From Leeuwenhoekiella sp. MAR_2009_132 (lineage in GTDB: Bacteria > Bacteroidota > Bacteroidia > Flavobacteriales > Flavobacteriaceae): 64,000 nucleotides of DNA. Where the stretch lies: assembly GCF_000687915.1 (NCBI RefSeq), contig NZ_JHZY01000002.1, forward strand, positions 1,240,001-1,304,000, written 5' to 3'. The notes below the pieces were generated by a model. It did no database searches, was not told where the DNA came from, and saw nothing but the letters and a program-made list of their open reading frames with translations. The translations under genes were made by a program, and so were the position numbers. Shown piece after piece: positions 1-8,704 of this stretch; the stretch's first letter is position 1; each line of letters starts with the position of its first letter.

Positions 1-647
1 ATTACGATGCGGCTTACGAGAATAAAGGCAACGTAAAACAAGCTATTAAAGACCTGTATAAGACCATGGAGTTTGATCTGGCTATGAAGTACAGCAAAGA
101 CTGGTACGAGAAACGTAAAGGTGATTTCCCGGTGCTAGAAATTTTATCTGAGAATTACTCGACGCTGGGTGAATTTATTTCTGAAGGTATTCTTGACAAT
201 TCGGCAAATGTCGCAGGAAGTAATACGCTGGGTGGCTCAAAAATTAATACCGCAGAACTTAAAGATCACGTGACGATCTCAACCGTACATTCCGCTAAAG
301 GTCTCGAGGCAGATGTATGCTTTGTACTTAATGTTTCTCCTAAAAACTACCCATCTGCCTATAGTTTAGGAAATAGTGATGAAGTTGAAGAAGACCGTCG
401 CGTTTTATATGTGGCATTAACGCGCGCTAAAAATGATCTTATTATTACGCGTTCTAAAGAATCTATTAATGCGTATCATCATCAGACCAATGCAGAAGAA
501 GATGACACATCAAAAAGCGCCTATTTTTTAGAAGGACTTCCAGAGCATTTAGCACATCAAACTTCACCAAAAAGTTTTACGGCCACCGTTGAAGATGCGA
601 AGAAAGTCAAGCCTATTGATTTAGATTTAGGAATGGATTTTAGCTAA
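1..647 (+). CDS. UvrD/PcrA-like superfamily 1 helicase, C-terminal part (5' truncated by window)
   Basis: The frame is open from the first bases, so the gene begins outside the window; only about 215 C-terminal residues are present. The visible part carries two late motifs of UvrD/Rep helicases: a motif V-like stretch TISTVHSAKGLEADVCFVL and a motif VI-like stretch EEDRRVLYVALTRAKNDL with its conserved Arg and the VALTRA core. These couple ATP hydrolysis to 3'-5' DNA translocation in this family. The last 60 or so residues are acidic and low in conservation, like the protein-interaction tail of many UvrD homologues. The family is clear; whether it is UvrD/PcrA itself or a RecB-like or other paralogue cannot be decided without the N-terminal part. 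Confidence 0.85.
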   Translation, partial: YDAAYENKGNVKQAIKDLYKTMEFDLAMKYSKDWYEKRKGDFPVLEILSENYSTLGEFISEGILDNSANVAGSNTLGGSKINTAELKDHVTISTVHSAKGLEADVCFVLNVSPKNYPSAYSLGNSDEVEEDRRVLYVALTRAKNDLIITRSKESINAYHHQTNAEEDDTSKSAYFLEGLPEHLAHQTSPKSFTATVEDAKKVKPIDLDLGMDFS

Positions 648-794
648 TCATCTTAAGTTTTTATTAGTATCGATTTATGTATTATTTATAACTATTTAAT
701 ATTTCGTTACAAGATATGCCTGTTTCATAGTACTACTTTTATAAAATCTTTCTAGGATAATAAATTCGAATAGAAAGACTAACATAAAAGGACT

Positions 795-1463
795 ATGAAA
801 TCACTTAAAAGTAACAATAACGACCACTTCTCCGGCTTAAATAATCTGGAAGATTTTATAGTAGAAAGCGATCATCCCTGTGTAATGGCACAAACGGTTT
901 TTAAAACAAAAGCAGTTAGTCATTTTAAGTTTGACAATATTGAAAATCCGTCAAATGATCATATCATACTTCATAGATTAAAAAGGTATATTGATGCCTA
1001 TGATTTTAATTCTAAGAAATTTCAAACCTTTATAATAGAATTCACAGACGATTATTGTAAAACTGAAATAGAATTTGAAACTGATTTGTGGAACTTTCTA
1101 GGTCGTCTTAAAAAACATGATAAACACGAATGGGACCCTGCTGTAAGTGCAGATATTACCGATGCTAACTTTAGTTATAGCTTATTAGGAAAAGCATTTT
1201 ATATAATAGGTATGCACCCTAACAGTTCTAGAAATGCACGAAAAACAAAAAACGTAACTTTAGTTTTCAATTTGCATCATCAATTTGAAATTTTAAGAAA
1301 TATGGGCGTTTACGGCAATGTACGCGACCGCATACGTAAAAGAGATCTAGAAAAAAACGGATCGATAAATCCTATGCTAGCAGATTTCGGGAATAGTTCT
1401 GAAGCTTTACAATATAGCGGCAGACAGGTTACTGAAAAATGGGAATGTCCTTTTAAACACTAA
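795..1463 (+). CDS. YqcI/YcgG family protein (GntA-like haem-dependent guanidino N-hydroxylase homologue)
   Basis: 222 residues, a usual length for the YqcI/YcgG family. The motif GMHPNSSRNARK at about residues 140-151 is the family hallmark. Characterised members are haem enzymes that hydroxylate a guanidino nitrogen, namely DcsA (L-arginine N-hydroxylase of D-cycloserine synthesis) and GntA (guanitoxin synthesis); that is family knowledge, and the substrate here is unknown. The protein has no signal peptide and no membrane segment, so it should be cytoplasmic. It is the first gene of a tight group: the DUF1989 gene starts 6 bases after its stop, followed by a SemiSWEET transporter and a membrane protein. 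The pairing with DUF1989, a family that includes carboxyguanidine deiminase subunits, suggests metabolism of a guanidino or urea-like compound (inference). Confidence 0.75.
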   Translation: MKSLKSNNNDHFSGLNNLEDFIVESDHPCVMAQTVFKTKAVSHFKFDNIENPSNDHIILHRLKRYIDAYDFNSKKFQTFIIEFTDDYCKTEIEFETDLWNFLGRLKKHDKHEWDPAVSADITDANFSYSLLGKAFYIIGMHPNSSRNARKTKNVTLVFNLHHQFEILRNMGVYGNVRDRIRKRDLEKNGSINPMLADFGNSSEALQYSGRQVTEKWECPFKH

Positions 1464-1469
1464 ACAACC

Positions 1470-2057
1470 ATGTTAAAAACAATACCAATACAATCTGGAG
1501 ATTCATTTACTTTAAAAAAAGGCCAATTTTTAAAAGTTATAGATGTAAAAGGGGAGCAAGTAAGTGATCTTGTAGTCTTCAATGCAAACGATTATAACGA
1601 AAAAATTTCTGCCGGTAAGAGTATGGATTTTGAAGAATCAATTCTGTTGACTACCGGCAATTTTATTTGGAGTAATCTGGGGCATAAATTATTAAAAATA
1701 ATAGAAGATACAAATGGTCGTAATGATTTCTTATTAGCGCCTTGTTCGCAAGAAACATTCGAAATTATGTATGGTATAAATGAAGATCACCCCAGCTGTT
1801 TTAATAATCTTACGAATGCTCTTAAAAAATTTGATATTCCCTATTACGACATTCCTACAGCATTCAATGTTTTTATGAATGTTCAATTTGATCAGGCTGG
1901 AAAAATTTCAGTCTTACCTCCTACTTCTAAAGCGGGAGATTATGTGATTTTTGAAGCACAAATAGATTTAGTAGGTGCCTTAACTGCCTGCTCCGCCAGC
2001 GATAGTAATGGTGGATCATTTAAGCCTATACAGTTTGAAATCTTAGATACAATTTAA
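1470..2057 (+). CDS. DUF1989 / urea carboxylase-associated family protein
   Basis: 195 residues. Family marks seen: the N-terminal beta-rich start with GQFLKVIDVKGEQVSDLVVF, the central LAPCSQETF, the HPSCFNNLTNAL block at about residues 109-120, and the C-terminal LTACSASDSNGGSFKPI block. The conserved Cys and His in these blocks are the probable metal site. Members sit beside urea carboxylase or, as CgdA/CgdB, act on carboxyguanidine; no urea carboxylase gene is visible here. The gene lies 6 bases after the YqcI/YcgG gene and 2 bases before the SemiSWEET gene, so it is surely co-transcribed. A cytoplasmic hydrolase or deiminase acting after the N-hydroxylase is a reasonable guess, but the reaction is not shown by sequence. 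Confidence 0.75.
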   Translation: MLKTIPIQSGDSFTLKKGQFLKVIDVKGEQVSDLVVFNANDYNEKISAGKSMDFEESILLTTGNFIWSNLGHKLLKIIEDTNGRNDFLLAPCSQETFEIMYGINEDHPSCFNNLTNALKKFDIPYYDIPTAFNVFMNVQFDQAGKISVLPPTSKAGDYVIFEAQIDLVGALTACSASDSNGGSFKPIQFEILDTI

Positions 2058-2059
2058 AA

Positions 2060-2323
2060 ATGGAGTCTTTATTAATAACTGTACTAGGAATCATTGCAGG
2101 CGTATTTACAACTATAGCAGTTCTTCCTCAGGTTTTTAAAGTTATTAAAACAAAATCTGCAGAAGATATTTCTATCTGGATGTTTGTATGCTTACTAATA
2201 GGTGTAGGATCCTGGACGCTTTACGGTATTGTAAAAGAAGACTGGCCTATTATAATTACTAATGGATTATCCGTTTTATTTAATGGTATTATGGTTTATA
2301 TAAAACTGAAATATTCTAAATAA
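2060..2323 (+). CDS. SemiSWEET-type small transporter (PQ-loop, MtN3 family)
   Basis: 87 residues with three predicted transmembrane helices (about 5-25, 38-58 and 63-82), the normal size of a bacterial SemiSWEET half-transporter that works as a homodimer. The PQ-loop signature is clear at LPQVFKVIKTKSAEDIS in and after the first helix. Known SemiSWEETs let sugars cross the inner membrane down a gradient. The start lies 2 bases after the DUF1989 stop, so translation is likely coupled. The neighbours look like guanidino-compound enzymes rather than sugar enzymes, which leaves open whether this one carries a sugar or the substrate or product of those enzymes. Confidence 0.85.
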   Translation: MESLLITVLGIIAGVFTTIAVLPQVFKVIKTKSAEDISIWMFVCLLIGVGSWTLYGIVKEDWPIIITNGLSVLFNGIMVYIKLKYSK

Positions 2324-2331
2324 ATCAGATT

Positions 2332-2874
2332 ATGAATGATTTTTTCAAAAAAAATAAACTATCAATTTACGGCGGTTTTCTAACTTTTATATTTTTAGGA
2401 ATAGGTGTGTTTTTTCTGGGAGATATGAGTGGTTACAAAGCTAAAGAGCTTATTGAAGCTTCTCTGTCTGGTATAAATATGTTATGCAATACCATAGTTT
2501 TAGGATCTGCCACTATTCTAGCATTACTTCTAACTTTACTGGGAATTAGCACAAGCTCCAATTCAAAATTGAAAAAAGCCCATTATAAACAAGTATTAAA
2601 CATTGCAAAAATTGATACTATTTTATTTATTTCTGCCTTGATCATGTTTCAAATGTTCAATATTCCTATTACGGAATCTGATAATATGCCTACCGTATGG
2701 TTTAAGTATTTATACTGGGTCACCTTATTCTTTTCATCACTCTTAAGCGGAATGATGGTAACCGTAATTCTTTTGCTATATACAACTGTCACTAATATAA
2801 TTACAATTGTAGGACTTGGTAAGGATCATTATTTAATCTCTGAAGATGAAATTGAAGAGGAAGAGCAGGATTAA
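2332..2874 (+). CDS. Four-helix membrane protein of unknown function
   Basis: 180 residues with four clear hydrophobic segments at about 10-30, 48-72, 90-110 and 122-155, and an acidic cytoplasmic tail rich in Glu and Asp (DEIEEEEQD). I recognise no family motif. It starts 8 bases after the SemiSWEET stop and ends about 37 bases before a strong terminator hairpin, so it is the last gene of the four-gene operon. It may be an accessory to the transporter or an unrelated passenger. Confidence 0.7.
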   Translation: MNDFFKKNKLSIYGGFLTFIFLGIGVFFLGDMSGYKAKELIEASLSGINMLCNTIVLGSATILALLLTLLGISTSSNSKLKKAHYKQVLNIAKIDTILFISALIMFQMFNIPITESDNMPTVWFKYLYWVTLFFSSLLSGMMVTVILLLYTTVTNIITIVGLGKDHYLISEDEIEEEEQD

Positions 2875-2910
2875 ATTTTAAAATAGTTAATTGTATTAAT
2901 TCAAATAGAA

Positions 2911-2940
2911 AAAAAAGGTAACCGCCCGGTTACCTTTTTT
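2911..2940 (+). terminator. Rho-independent terminator of the 795-2874 operon
   Basis: Perfect stem GGTAACC/GGTTACC at 2917-2923 and 2928-2934 around a GCCC loop, flanked by six A on the left and six T on the right. It is nearly symmetrical, so it can also stop leftward transcription from the small gene at 2952-3077. Confidence 0.9.
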
Positions 2941-2951
2941 ATTAGTTTTTT

Positions 2952-3077
2952 TTATGCCTTTCGCTTTTTCTTTTTATCATCCTGGTCACCATATTGATTA
3001 ATATGTTTGTCTTTTAAAGGACCTTTATCAATACTTTTTTTATCTTCTTTCTTATCATTTTTTGTCTTATCACTCAT
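2952..3077 (-). CDS. Small Lys/Asp-rich protein of 41 residues
   Basis: An intact frame with ATG start and TAA stop encodes 41 residues, of which more than a third are Lys, mixed with Asp, Gln and Gly; it contains the stretch SIDKGPLKDKHINQYGDQDD. No hydrophobic core, no Cys. It resembles the very small, charged, probably disordered proteins common in Flavobacteriia genomes, with no function I can assign. It sits 30 bases downstream of the 104-residue gene on the same strand and ends just before a bidirectional terminator, which fits a real two-gene transcript. Confidence 0.55.
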   Translation of the reverse strand: MSDKTKNDKKEDKKSIDKGPLKDKHINQYGDQDDKKKKRKA

Positions 3078-3107
3078 ATTCTTAAAATTTAAATAAATTA
3101 CTAATTA

Positions 3108-3422
3108 TTAATATTTACTTCTTAAAGTTGCAAGATTTATATTTAGATTATAATTAGAAGTATTAGGCAAGAGCAGCATCATTCTGGATTTTGAAGCCTT
3201 CACATCAAAATAATAAACACGCAGTTTAAAAGTTTCTGAAGATTCTAAATCTGTAAATTCTCCGTCGCATTTTTTAAAACCTCCATTATCTGTGTAAGAT
3301 AAACTCAAAATGGTTGCGGTATTTAAAAGCGCTATTTTGTCAAGTTCTGCCTCTGTACATGTGTAACGTTCTAAAAGATCATTTAAAGTTTTATGATAGT
3401 GATTTTGGTTAGATAAATACAT
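3108..3422 (-). CDS. Hypothetical protein, 104 residues
   Basis: No recognisable family. The N-terminal half (to about residue 40) looks helical; the rest alternates polar and hydrophobic residues, like a small alpha/beta domain. There is no signal peptide or membrane segment. It lies 30 bases upstream of the 41-residue gene and about 400 bases from the end of the uxuA operon. The ATG start is preceded by AT-rich DNA that could hold its promoter, but I see no good TAnnTTTG match. Confidence 0.5.
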   Translation of the reverse strand: MYLSNQNHYHKTLNDLLERYTCTEAELDKIALLNTATILSLSYTDNGGFKKCDGEFTDLESSETFKLRVYYFDVKASKSRMMLLLPNTSNYNLNINLATLRSKY

Positions 3423-3820
3423 AGCTGTAATATTTTCATTAGTTATATTTTAAATTTAGTAACTTAAATTCAAACGTTATTTCCGAAATATTATAATTGT
3501 GCAAAATTTAATATTATTATATAATAAATTGTTAATCTGAAAATGGTTAATCATCTGTAAAACACTCCATTCTAATTTAGATATAAAATATAGAACAATG
3601 GTTATCATCTAATTAGATGCTATACACGTTTTAATTCATAAAAATTATATTGAATTTGATATGTATTGTCTGTAAAGCTTGATGTTGAACTAAAACTAAA
3701 ATTCTCTGCAAAAAAGAAGACTTTATTATCCTTAACTATATTAAAAAAGCGCTTCAAACTAAGGTAGTTTGAGAAGCGCTTTTTAAAATTTTTGAAGTAA
3801 TTAGAAATATTCCTAAATCG
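3423..3820. other. 398-base intergenic region, AT-rich
   Basis: No open frame with convincing coding character. Apart from the terminator at 3743-3785, I see only AT-rich DNA that probably holds the leftward promoter for the gene at 3108-3422. Confidence 0.6.
3743..3785 (-). terminator. Terminator of the glucuronoxylan operon (after uxuA)
   Basis: Long stem: GCGCTTC at 3749-3755 pairs with GAAGCGC at 3773-3779, continued by AAACT/AGTTT around an AAGGT loop with a two-base bulge. A run of A precedes it and a run of T follows it on the plus strand. It lies 36 bases past the uxuA stop, so it should end the leftward PUL transcript. Confidence 0.85.
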
Positions 3821-5002
3821 TTACGATTGTAAATTATGTAATATTCCTTCCTCTAGTCCACGAAGTTCTGCAAGGCCTTTAAGACGACCTATAAGTGAGT
3901 AACCGGGATATTGCTCTTTACCCAATTCTAAGGAATGCAAAAAACCGTGATCAGGTCGTAAAGGCAGATTTACTTCACGCGTTTGCATCAGGTTTACTAA
4001 TTTTTGCATAATTGCAGCAATAGGATTATCACCGTCAAGGTGTGCAGATTCCTGAAAAATATTTTCATCTGTACGTATAATATTCCGAAGGTGTAAAAAG
4101 TGAATGCGATCTGCACAATCATCAACTATTTGTAATAAATCATTAGTAGGTTCTGCACCCAGTGATCCTGTACAATAACATAATCCATTTGCGGTAAGTG
4201 GTACTGCGTCAAAAATCTGCTTCAAATCGGCCTGTGTACATACCACGCGCGGAAGACCCATTACCGAAAATGGAGGGTCATCAGGATGAATAGCGAGCTT
4301 TACATTATATTCTTCTGCTACCGGTGCAACTTCCTGTAGAAAATAAATTAGATGTTTACGCAGCTTTTCATCATCAATGTCTTTATAGTTTTCGAGCAAG
4401 GTCAAAATTTGTTCGGCGGTAAAATGTCCTTTACTTCCGGGTAGTCCTAAAAGAATGTTTTTAAACAATGTTTTTTTCTCAACTTCACTCAAATTTGTAC
4501 CGTACTTTAAAGCATCTTTTAATTGTTGCTCAGAATAATCGAGTTCACTACCGGGCCGATTTAAAAGATATACATCAAAAAATATGAATGCCGTGTGATT
4601 GTATAATAATGCCTGAGTAAGATCCTGGTTTACGTGATTGTGATGTGTGCGTACCCAATCGAGAATAGGCATAAAATTATAAGTGATTACGTATATCCCA
4701 CAGGCTGCTAAATTTGCAATGCTCGTCTTGTAATTTGCTATATGTGTTTTATAATTTCCATTTTGTTTTTTTATGTCTTCACTTACCGGCAAACTTTCGA
4801 CCACTGTCCATTCTAATCCTTCTTTCTCGAGCAGAGCCTGTCGCTCCTGAATAGCCTCAATACTCCAAACTTCACCTACCGGAATTTCGTGCAACGCAGT
4901 TACAATACCGGTTACTCCGCACTGTCTAATGTCGCGAAGTGCAATAGCATCACCGGGTCCAAACCAGCGCATAGTCTGTTGTGTTCTAAATTGTGTTTTC
5001 AT
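3821..5002 (-). CDS. uxuA: Mannonate dehydratase
   Basis: Dehydrates D-mannonate to 2-dehydro-3-deoxy-D-gluconate in hexuronate breakdown; cytoplasmic, Mn/Fe dependent. The 393-residue product has the typical UxuA beginning (MRWFGPGDAIALRDIRQCGV), the TALHEIPVGEVW block and a C-terminal TIM-barrel metal region with HPDDPP and HLRN. The ATG at 5002 is chosen because it fits the family start (MKTQFRTQQTMRW); an upstream in-frame ATG at 5041 would add 13 residues that overlap the preceding reductase gene. Last gene of the PUL operon, 13 bases after the SDR stop. It processes glucuronate released outside by the GH115 enzyme after isomerisation and reduction. Confidence 0.95.
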   Translation of the reverse strand: MKTQFRTQQTMRWFGPGDAIALRDIRQCGVTGIVTALHEIPVGEVWSIEAIQERQALLEKEGLEWTVVESLPVSEDIKKQNGNYKTHIANYKTSIANLAACGIYVITYNFMPILDWVRTHHNHVNQDLTQALLYNHTAFIFFDVYLLNRPGSELDYSEQQLKDALKYGTNLSEVEKKTLFKNILLGLPGSKGHFTAEQILTLLENYKDIDDEKLRKHLIYFLQEVAPVAEEYNVKLAIHPDDPPFSVMGLPRVVCTQADLKQIFDAVPLTANGLCYCTGSLGAEPTNDLLQIVDDCADRIHFLHLRNIIRTDENIFQESAHLDGDNPIAAIMQKLVNLMQTREVNLPLRPDHGFLHSLELGKEQYPGYSLIGRLKGLAELRGLEEGILHNLQS

Positions 5003-5015
5003 AAGGGAATATATC

Positions 5016-5756
5016 TTAAAAACCAATTGAATTACCACCATCTACACACATCACAACTCCGGTAACAAACTTAGCTTCATTTCCTGCAAAGTAAAATACG
5101 GCATCTGCAATATCTGAAGGTTGCCCCATTTTGCCCATAGGCGTTCTGGAAAACACTTTATCTTTACGCTGTTGATCACTGTTTAAAGCTTTTGCTGTCA
5201 TAGGTGTTTCAATAAAACCGGGAGCGATACAGTTTACCCGTATGTTAAACTGTGCCAGATCTACCGCCATTGCACGCGTCATCCCTTCTATTGCAGTTTT
5301 ACTGGCTGAGTATGCGATTACCTTAGGAATACCGTATTGAGCTGCCATAGAGCTTATATTTACAATATTTCCGCCTCCATTATTTTGCATAACCTTTACC
5401 ACTTCTCTGCTTATAGCAAATACACTTTTTACATTAGTATGTATGATTTTATCGAAGTCTGCATCGGTAACCTCAGTAAATTCTTTCTTCATATTTATAC
5501 CAGCATTATTTACTAAAACATCTATGGTAGTTGATTCTTTAGCAATGTCTGCGATCAATTGCGGTATAGCATCCAGATTATCTAAATCAAATACTACCGG
5601 AATTGCATTTGTACCCATCTCACTACAGGCATTTCGTGTTTTTTTGTCGTTACGACCTATTACGTAGGTACGATAGCCTGCATTGCAGAATTTTAATGCG
5701 GTCGCGTAACCCAATCCTGAATTACCACCTGTAACTATTGCCGTTTTTAAGCTCAT
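5016..5756 (-). CDS. SDR-family oxidoreductase, probable D-mannonate oxidoreductase (fructuronate reductase)
   Basis: 246 residues, classic short-chain dehydrogenase: cofactor motif TGGNSGLG at residues 9-16, NNAG at 83-86, catalytic Ser135/136, Tyr149 and Lys153 (YSASK), and a Rossmann fold throughout. Its position directly before uxuA makes NAD(P)H-dependent reduction of D-fructuronate to D-mannonate the likely job, as for the SDR-type UxuB of Bacillus subtilis; sequence alone cannot exclude a FabG- or KduD-like activity. The start at 5756 (MSLKTAIVTGG) is preferred over an in-frame ATG at 5846, which would run back into the GH115 gene and add 30 residues unlike the family. Confidence 0.85.
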   Translation of the reverse strand: MSLKTAIVTGGNSGLGYATALKFCNAGYRTYVIGRNDKKTRNACSEMGTNAIPVVFDLDNLDAIPQLIADIAKESTTIDVLVNNAGINMKKEFTEVTDADFDKIIHTNVKSVFAISREVVKVMQNNGGGNIVNISSMAAQYGIPKVIAYSASKTAIEGMTRAMAVDLAQFNIRVNCIAPGFIETPMTAKALNSDQQRKDKVFSRTPMGKMGQPSDIADAVFYFAGNEAKFVTGVVMCVDGGNSIGF

Positions 5757-5787
5757 TAACTCTTTATATTTTAATTTATAAATATCT

Positions 5788-8670
5788 TTATTTTTTAAAA
5801 GTAGGATCAGGTCCCATATAAGAATCTTTAAGACCTCCAAAATCAATAACTACTTTTTGAATTACCATACCGGGATTACCACCTATTAACTTGAGGGTAT
5901 GCTTGCCCGGTTTATCTAATAAAATTTTGCTTGAATTTATTGTCGCATTGCGTATTACATTCTGCTTCCAATTAAATGAATATTCAGCTGAAGCAGTCTG
6001 CTCCCAACTAACACGACTGTTATCAATTTGTACACCATAAGCGGTACCCGTATTATCGTCTTTACCAAAAACCGGAAGTGCGTAGGTTTGTATAGTTACA
6101 TAACCAGCTTTATCTGCATAGAAATCATATTCGGTGCTTGTATTAGCCCAACCTTTATCAATTATAGAACCTAATTGCACACTTGCTCCTGCATAGCCCA
6201 ACTGATCGATTATCTGAACTTTTGAGCCATTTTTTTCAGTTTTTCTTGAAAATTTAGATGGATCTACAACCACAACTCCGTTGTCTTCAACATACAGTAC
6301 ATCGTTAGCAGCCTCATCCTTTTTAGAATTAATTGATAGATAAATACGCTGCTCTTTCCCTTCGGAAATAATTTTAATCACTTCTTCACTGTTAGCTTTC
6401 TCAGGAACTTTAGACCAGTCAATACTAACTTCTACAAGATCTTGAGTATTTGTTTTACCGTTAGATTTACTCAATTTGATGCAGGGTTTTGATGCTTCAG
6501 CTTTCCAGCTTAATGCCGTGTTACCTTTGTTGTAAATTTCAAATGAATGCGATTTTTGAGTATATATTGAAAACTTCGGAAGCACAAAAACACCAGAAGA
6601 AATAGTTGAGCTAGGGATAAATATTCCCATTTCAGCTTTCTTTATATTGTCAATTGTTACAGTAGGTGGTAATTGCAATTCTGGCAGTCTGCCGGGAGCA
6701 GTCATAATACCTTTCCACTTGCCATTTTCAAGATTGTTATATGTTGCGGTTATTTCCGAGAGGCGTTCGTCAAGCATTTTAACTTCTGCAACTAAATCAT
6801 TTGTTGCGGCTCTACCTTGTTTTGCATACCATCTGTTTTTTTGTGCTGTGAGCATTTTTACATTCTCTAAATATGCACCCACCAACGGATAATAAACTAA
6901 CTGATAATAAGCTGATTTTTGAGCCTCTGGAAGTTTTTTATAGATCGCTTCAGCTTTGTTAGCAATTGTGGTATAATCTAGAATTCGGGTTTCAGCTTCG
7001 TTATAATTAGCAAATGAAAACTCAGTATCTATAATGTTTTCTTTAGCATCTAAGCTATTCCATCTCCAGTCCCACCCCATATATTCAGGTTTACGCTCAA
7101 AGCCTAAATGAAAATAGGTATTGTAAATTTCCTGAAATTCTTCAGTGTATTGTTCACCAAAAATTGACGATAAGAATTCGGCATTGTACCTGGGCAAAGA
7201 TTCATAAGTGATAGAATTTATATCCCAGGCAAGATCTAGAAAAAATTGCATACCTAACTCTCCGGGTTTAATATCGCCTACATTTAAAAGCCAATATCTA
7301 TCTGCACCATTTTGATATGCTTTGTACATCTCTTCATACATTAGAGCCGGTGGTGTGGTGTTTAACCATAGATAATCATTGGGTTCACCTAAATATGAAA
7401 TATGATAGTATACTCCTGCTCCACCACTTCGCTGCGCCTCTTTAGGATCGCTTAATTTTTTAATATACCCAAAATTATCATCAGGCCATACCAGCGTTAC
7501 ATCTTCGGGCAGCTCCATACCACTACGATAAATGTCTAGTACTTCTTTATAAGGAACAAATATCTGCGGTATGGAATCTGCGGGCTTTTCTATATACTTT
7601 GATAAAATCACACGCTCTTCCTCAATTACCTGTTCGAGAACATTAGCTTTAGTATATCCTTCCGGAACATCTTTCATACCGGTATCGTGTATACCTCGCA
7701 TACCCACTGTATAAATATTTTCATAAGGAGCCGCTTCTTGAACCCGCTTGTCGAGTACATTTAAAACACCCTTTTTATTAGTTACATAATCCCAATCACC
7801 ATCAACATCGTGATCCCATTCTGTAGTATTGTTATATAAAAGAGGCTCTGCGTGACTACTGGTCATCATTATGGCATATTTATCTGCCACTACTTTATTT
7901 TCGGGATATTTAAAAAATGCACCGGTAACTTCGTGCATCGCCGGAGCAAGCATATTTGCTTTTAAACGCAATAACAATTCGCACACTTTAGCATAGGTGT
8001 TGGGGCCTATATCCTTGATTTCAGGATCCATTAACTTAGATGCCCAGGGCTTTAATCCCCAATCTTCATCGTTAAGAAATACACCTCTGTATTTTACAGA
8101 AGGTGCTTTTGATGTAAAATTAGTTTGAGTGAGCATTAACTCTTTTCGCTTTACAACCGGAACATCTGCCCACCAATACCAGGGAGAAACTCCTATTGTT
8201 TTTGAAAGTTCAAACACGCCGTAAGCAGTACCTCTACGGTCACTACCAGCGATCACAAGTAGTTCATCTACCCCTGTAAATGGTTTCTTAATGGTTTGTA
8301 TCGTATAGCGTTCCCAACCGTTTTTAAGATCTTTTGCATCTAATTTGCCTTCTCGTACCAGTTGTTGCAATAAAATATTAGTATCTAAAGATCCTATAAG
8401 GATACCATTAGTTACAGGCAAGTCTGAAATTACCTTTGGTTTACTATCTGTAACACGTTCTATATCTTCAGCGAGTAGATTTGCAGCGATCTCAACAACA
8501 TCTGCATCTGCACGATCATAATATATAGTTGCAGCCCGGCCTGCATTTACTATAGAAAAAGCCTCTTTAGAAGAGGCTTTTTCAGCAAGACTTAGCTGTC
8601 CATACATGCTTTTAATACAAAAAACAAAAATTAAACAGGCGAATGCATTTTTCAATTTAATAGTATTCAT
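5788..8670 (-). CDS. GH115 xylan alpha-1,2-glucuronidase
   Basis: 960 residues, the usual length for GH115. It starts with a Sec signal peptide (cleavage near residue 24, MYGQ), then an alpha-glucuronidase-type N-terminal domain (about 25-180), a barrel domain with the family blocks GVFLNDEDWGLKPW, MHEVTGAFF and VWPDDNFGYI, a helical region, and a C-terminal beta-sandwich from about 800. GH115 enzymes remove (4-O-methyl-)glucuronic acid from internal and terminal xylose of glucuronoxylan. It probably acts in the periplasm or at the surface on oligosaccharides taken up by the SusC/D pair encoded upstream. It lies 34 bases after susD and 31 bases before the reductase. Confidence 0.95.
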   Translation of the reverse strand: MNTIKLKNAFACLIFVFCIKSMYGQLSLAEKASSKEAFSIVNAGRAATIYYDRADADVVEIAANLLAEDIERVTDSKPKVISDLPVTNGILIGSLDTNILLQQLVREGKLDAKDLKNGWERYTIQTIKKPFTGVDELLVIAGSDRRGTAYGVFELSKTIGVSPWYWWADVPVVKRKELMLTQTNFTSKAPSVKYRGVFLNDEDWGLKPWASKLMDPEIKDIGPNTYAKVCELLLRLKANMLAPAMHEVTGAFFKYPENKVVADKYAIMMTSSHAEPLLYNNTTEWDHDVDGDWDYVTNKKGVLNVLDKRVQEAAPYENIYTVGMRGIHDTGMKDVPEGYTKANVLEQVIEEERVILSKYIEKPADSIPQIFVPYKEVLDIYRSGMELPEDVTLVWPDDNFGYIKKLSDPKEAQRSGGAGVYYHISYLGEPNDYLWLNTTPPALMYEEMYKAYQNGADRYWLLNVGDIKPGELGMQFFLDLAWDINSITYESLPRYNAEFLSSIFGEQYTEEFQEIYNTYFHLGFERKPEYMGWDWRWNSLDAKENIIDTEFSFANYNEAETRILDYTTIANKAEAIYKKLPEAQKSAYYQLVYYPLVGAYLENVKMLTAQKNRWYAKQGRAATNDLVAEVKMLDERLSEITATYNNLENGKWKGIMTAPGRLPELQLPPTVTIDNIKKAEMGIFIPSSTISSGVFVLPKFSIYTQKSHSFEIYNKGNTALSWKAEASKPCIKLSKSNGKTNTQDLVEVSIDWSKVPEKANSEEVIKIISEGKEQRIYLSINSKKDEAANDVLYVEDNGVVVVDPSKFSRKTEKNGSKVQIIDQLGYAGASVQLGSIIDKGWANTSTEYDFYADKAGYVTIQTYALPVFGKDDNTGTAYGVQIDNSRVSWEQTASAEYSFNWKQNVIRNATINSSKILLDKPGKHTLKLIGGNPGMVIQKVVIDFGGLKDSYMGPDPTFKK

Positions 8671-8704
8671 TTTAATTTAGGATTTATAAGTCTGCATTTG
8701 TGTT

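Noticed and set aside
5003-5041. Longer start for uxuA
   Set aside because: It overlaps the reductase gene and adds 13 residues outside the family start.
5757-5846. Longer start for the SDR reductase
   Set aside because: It would overlap the GH115 gene and add 30 residues not seen in SDR proteins; MSLKTAIVTGG is the normal family start.
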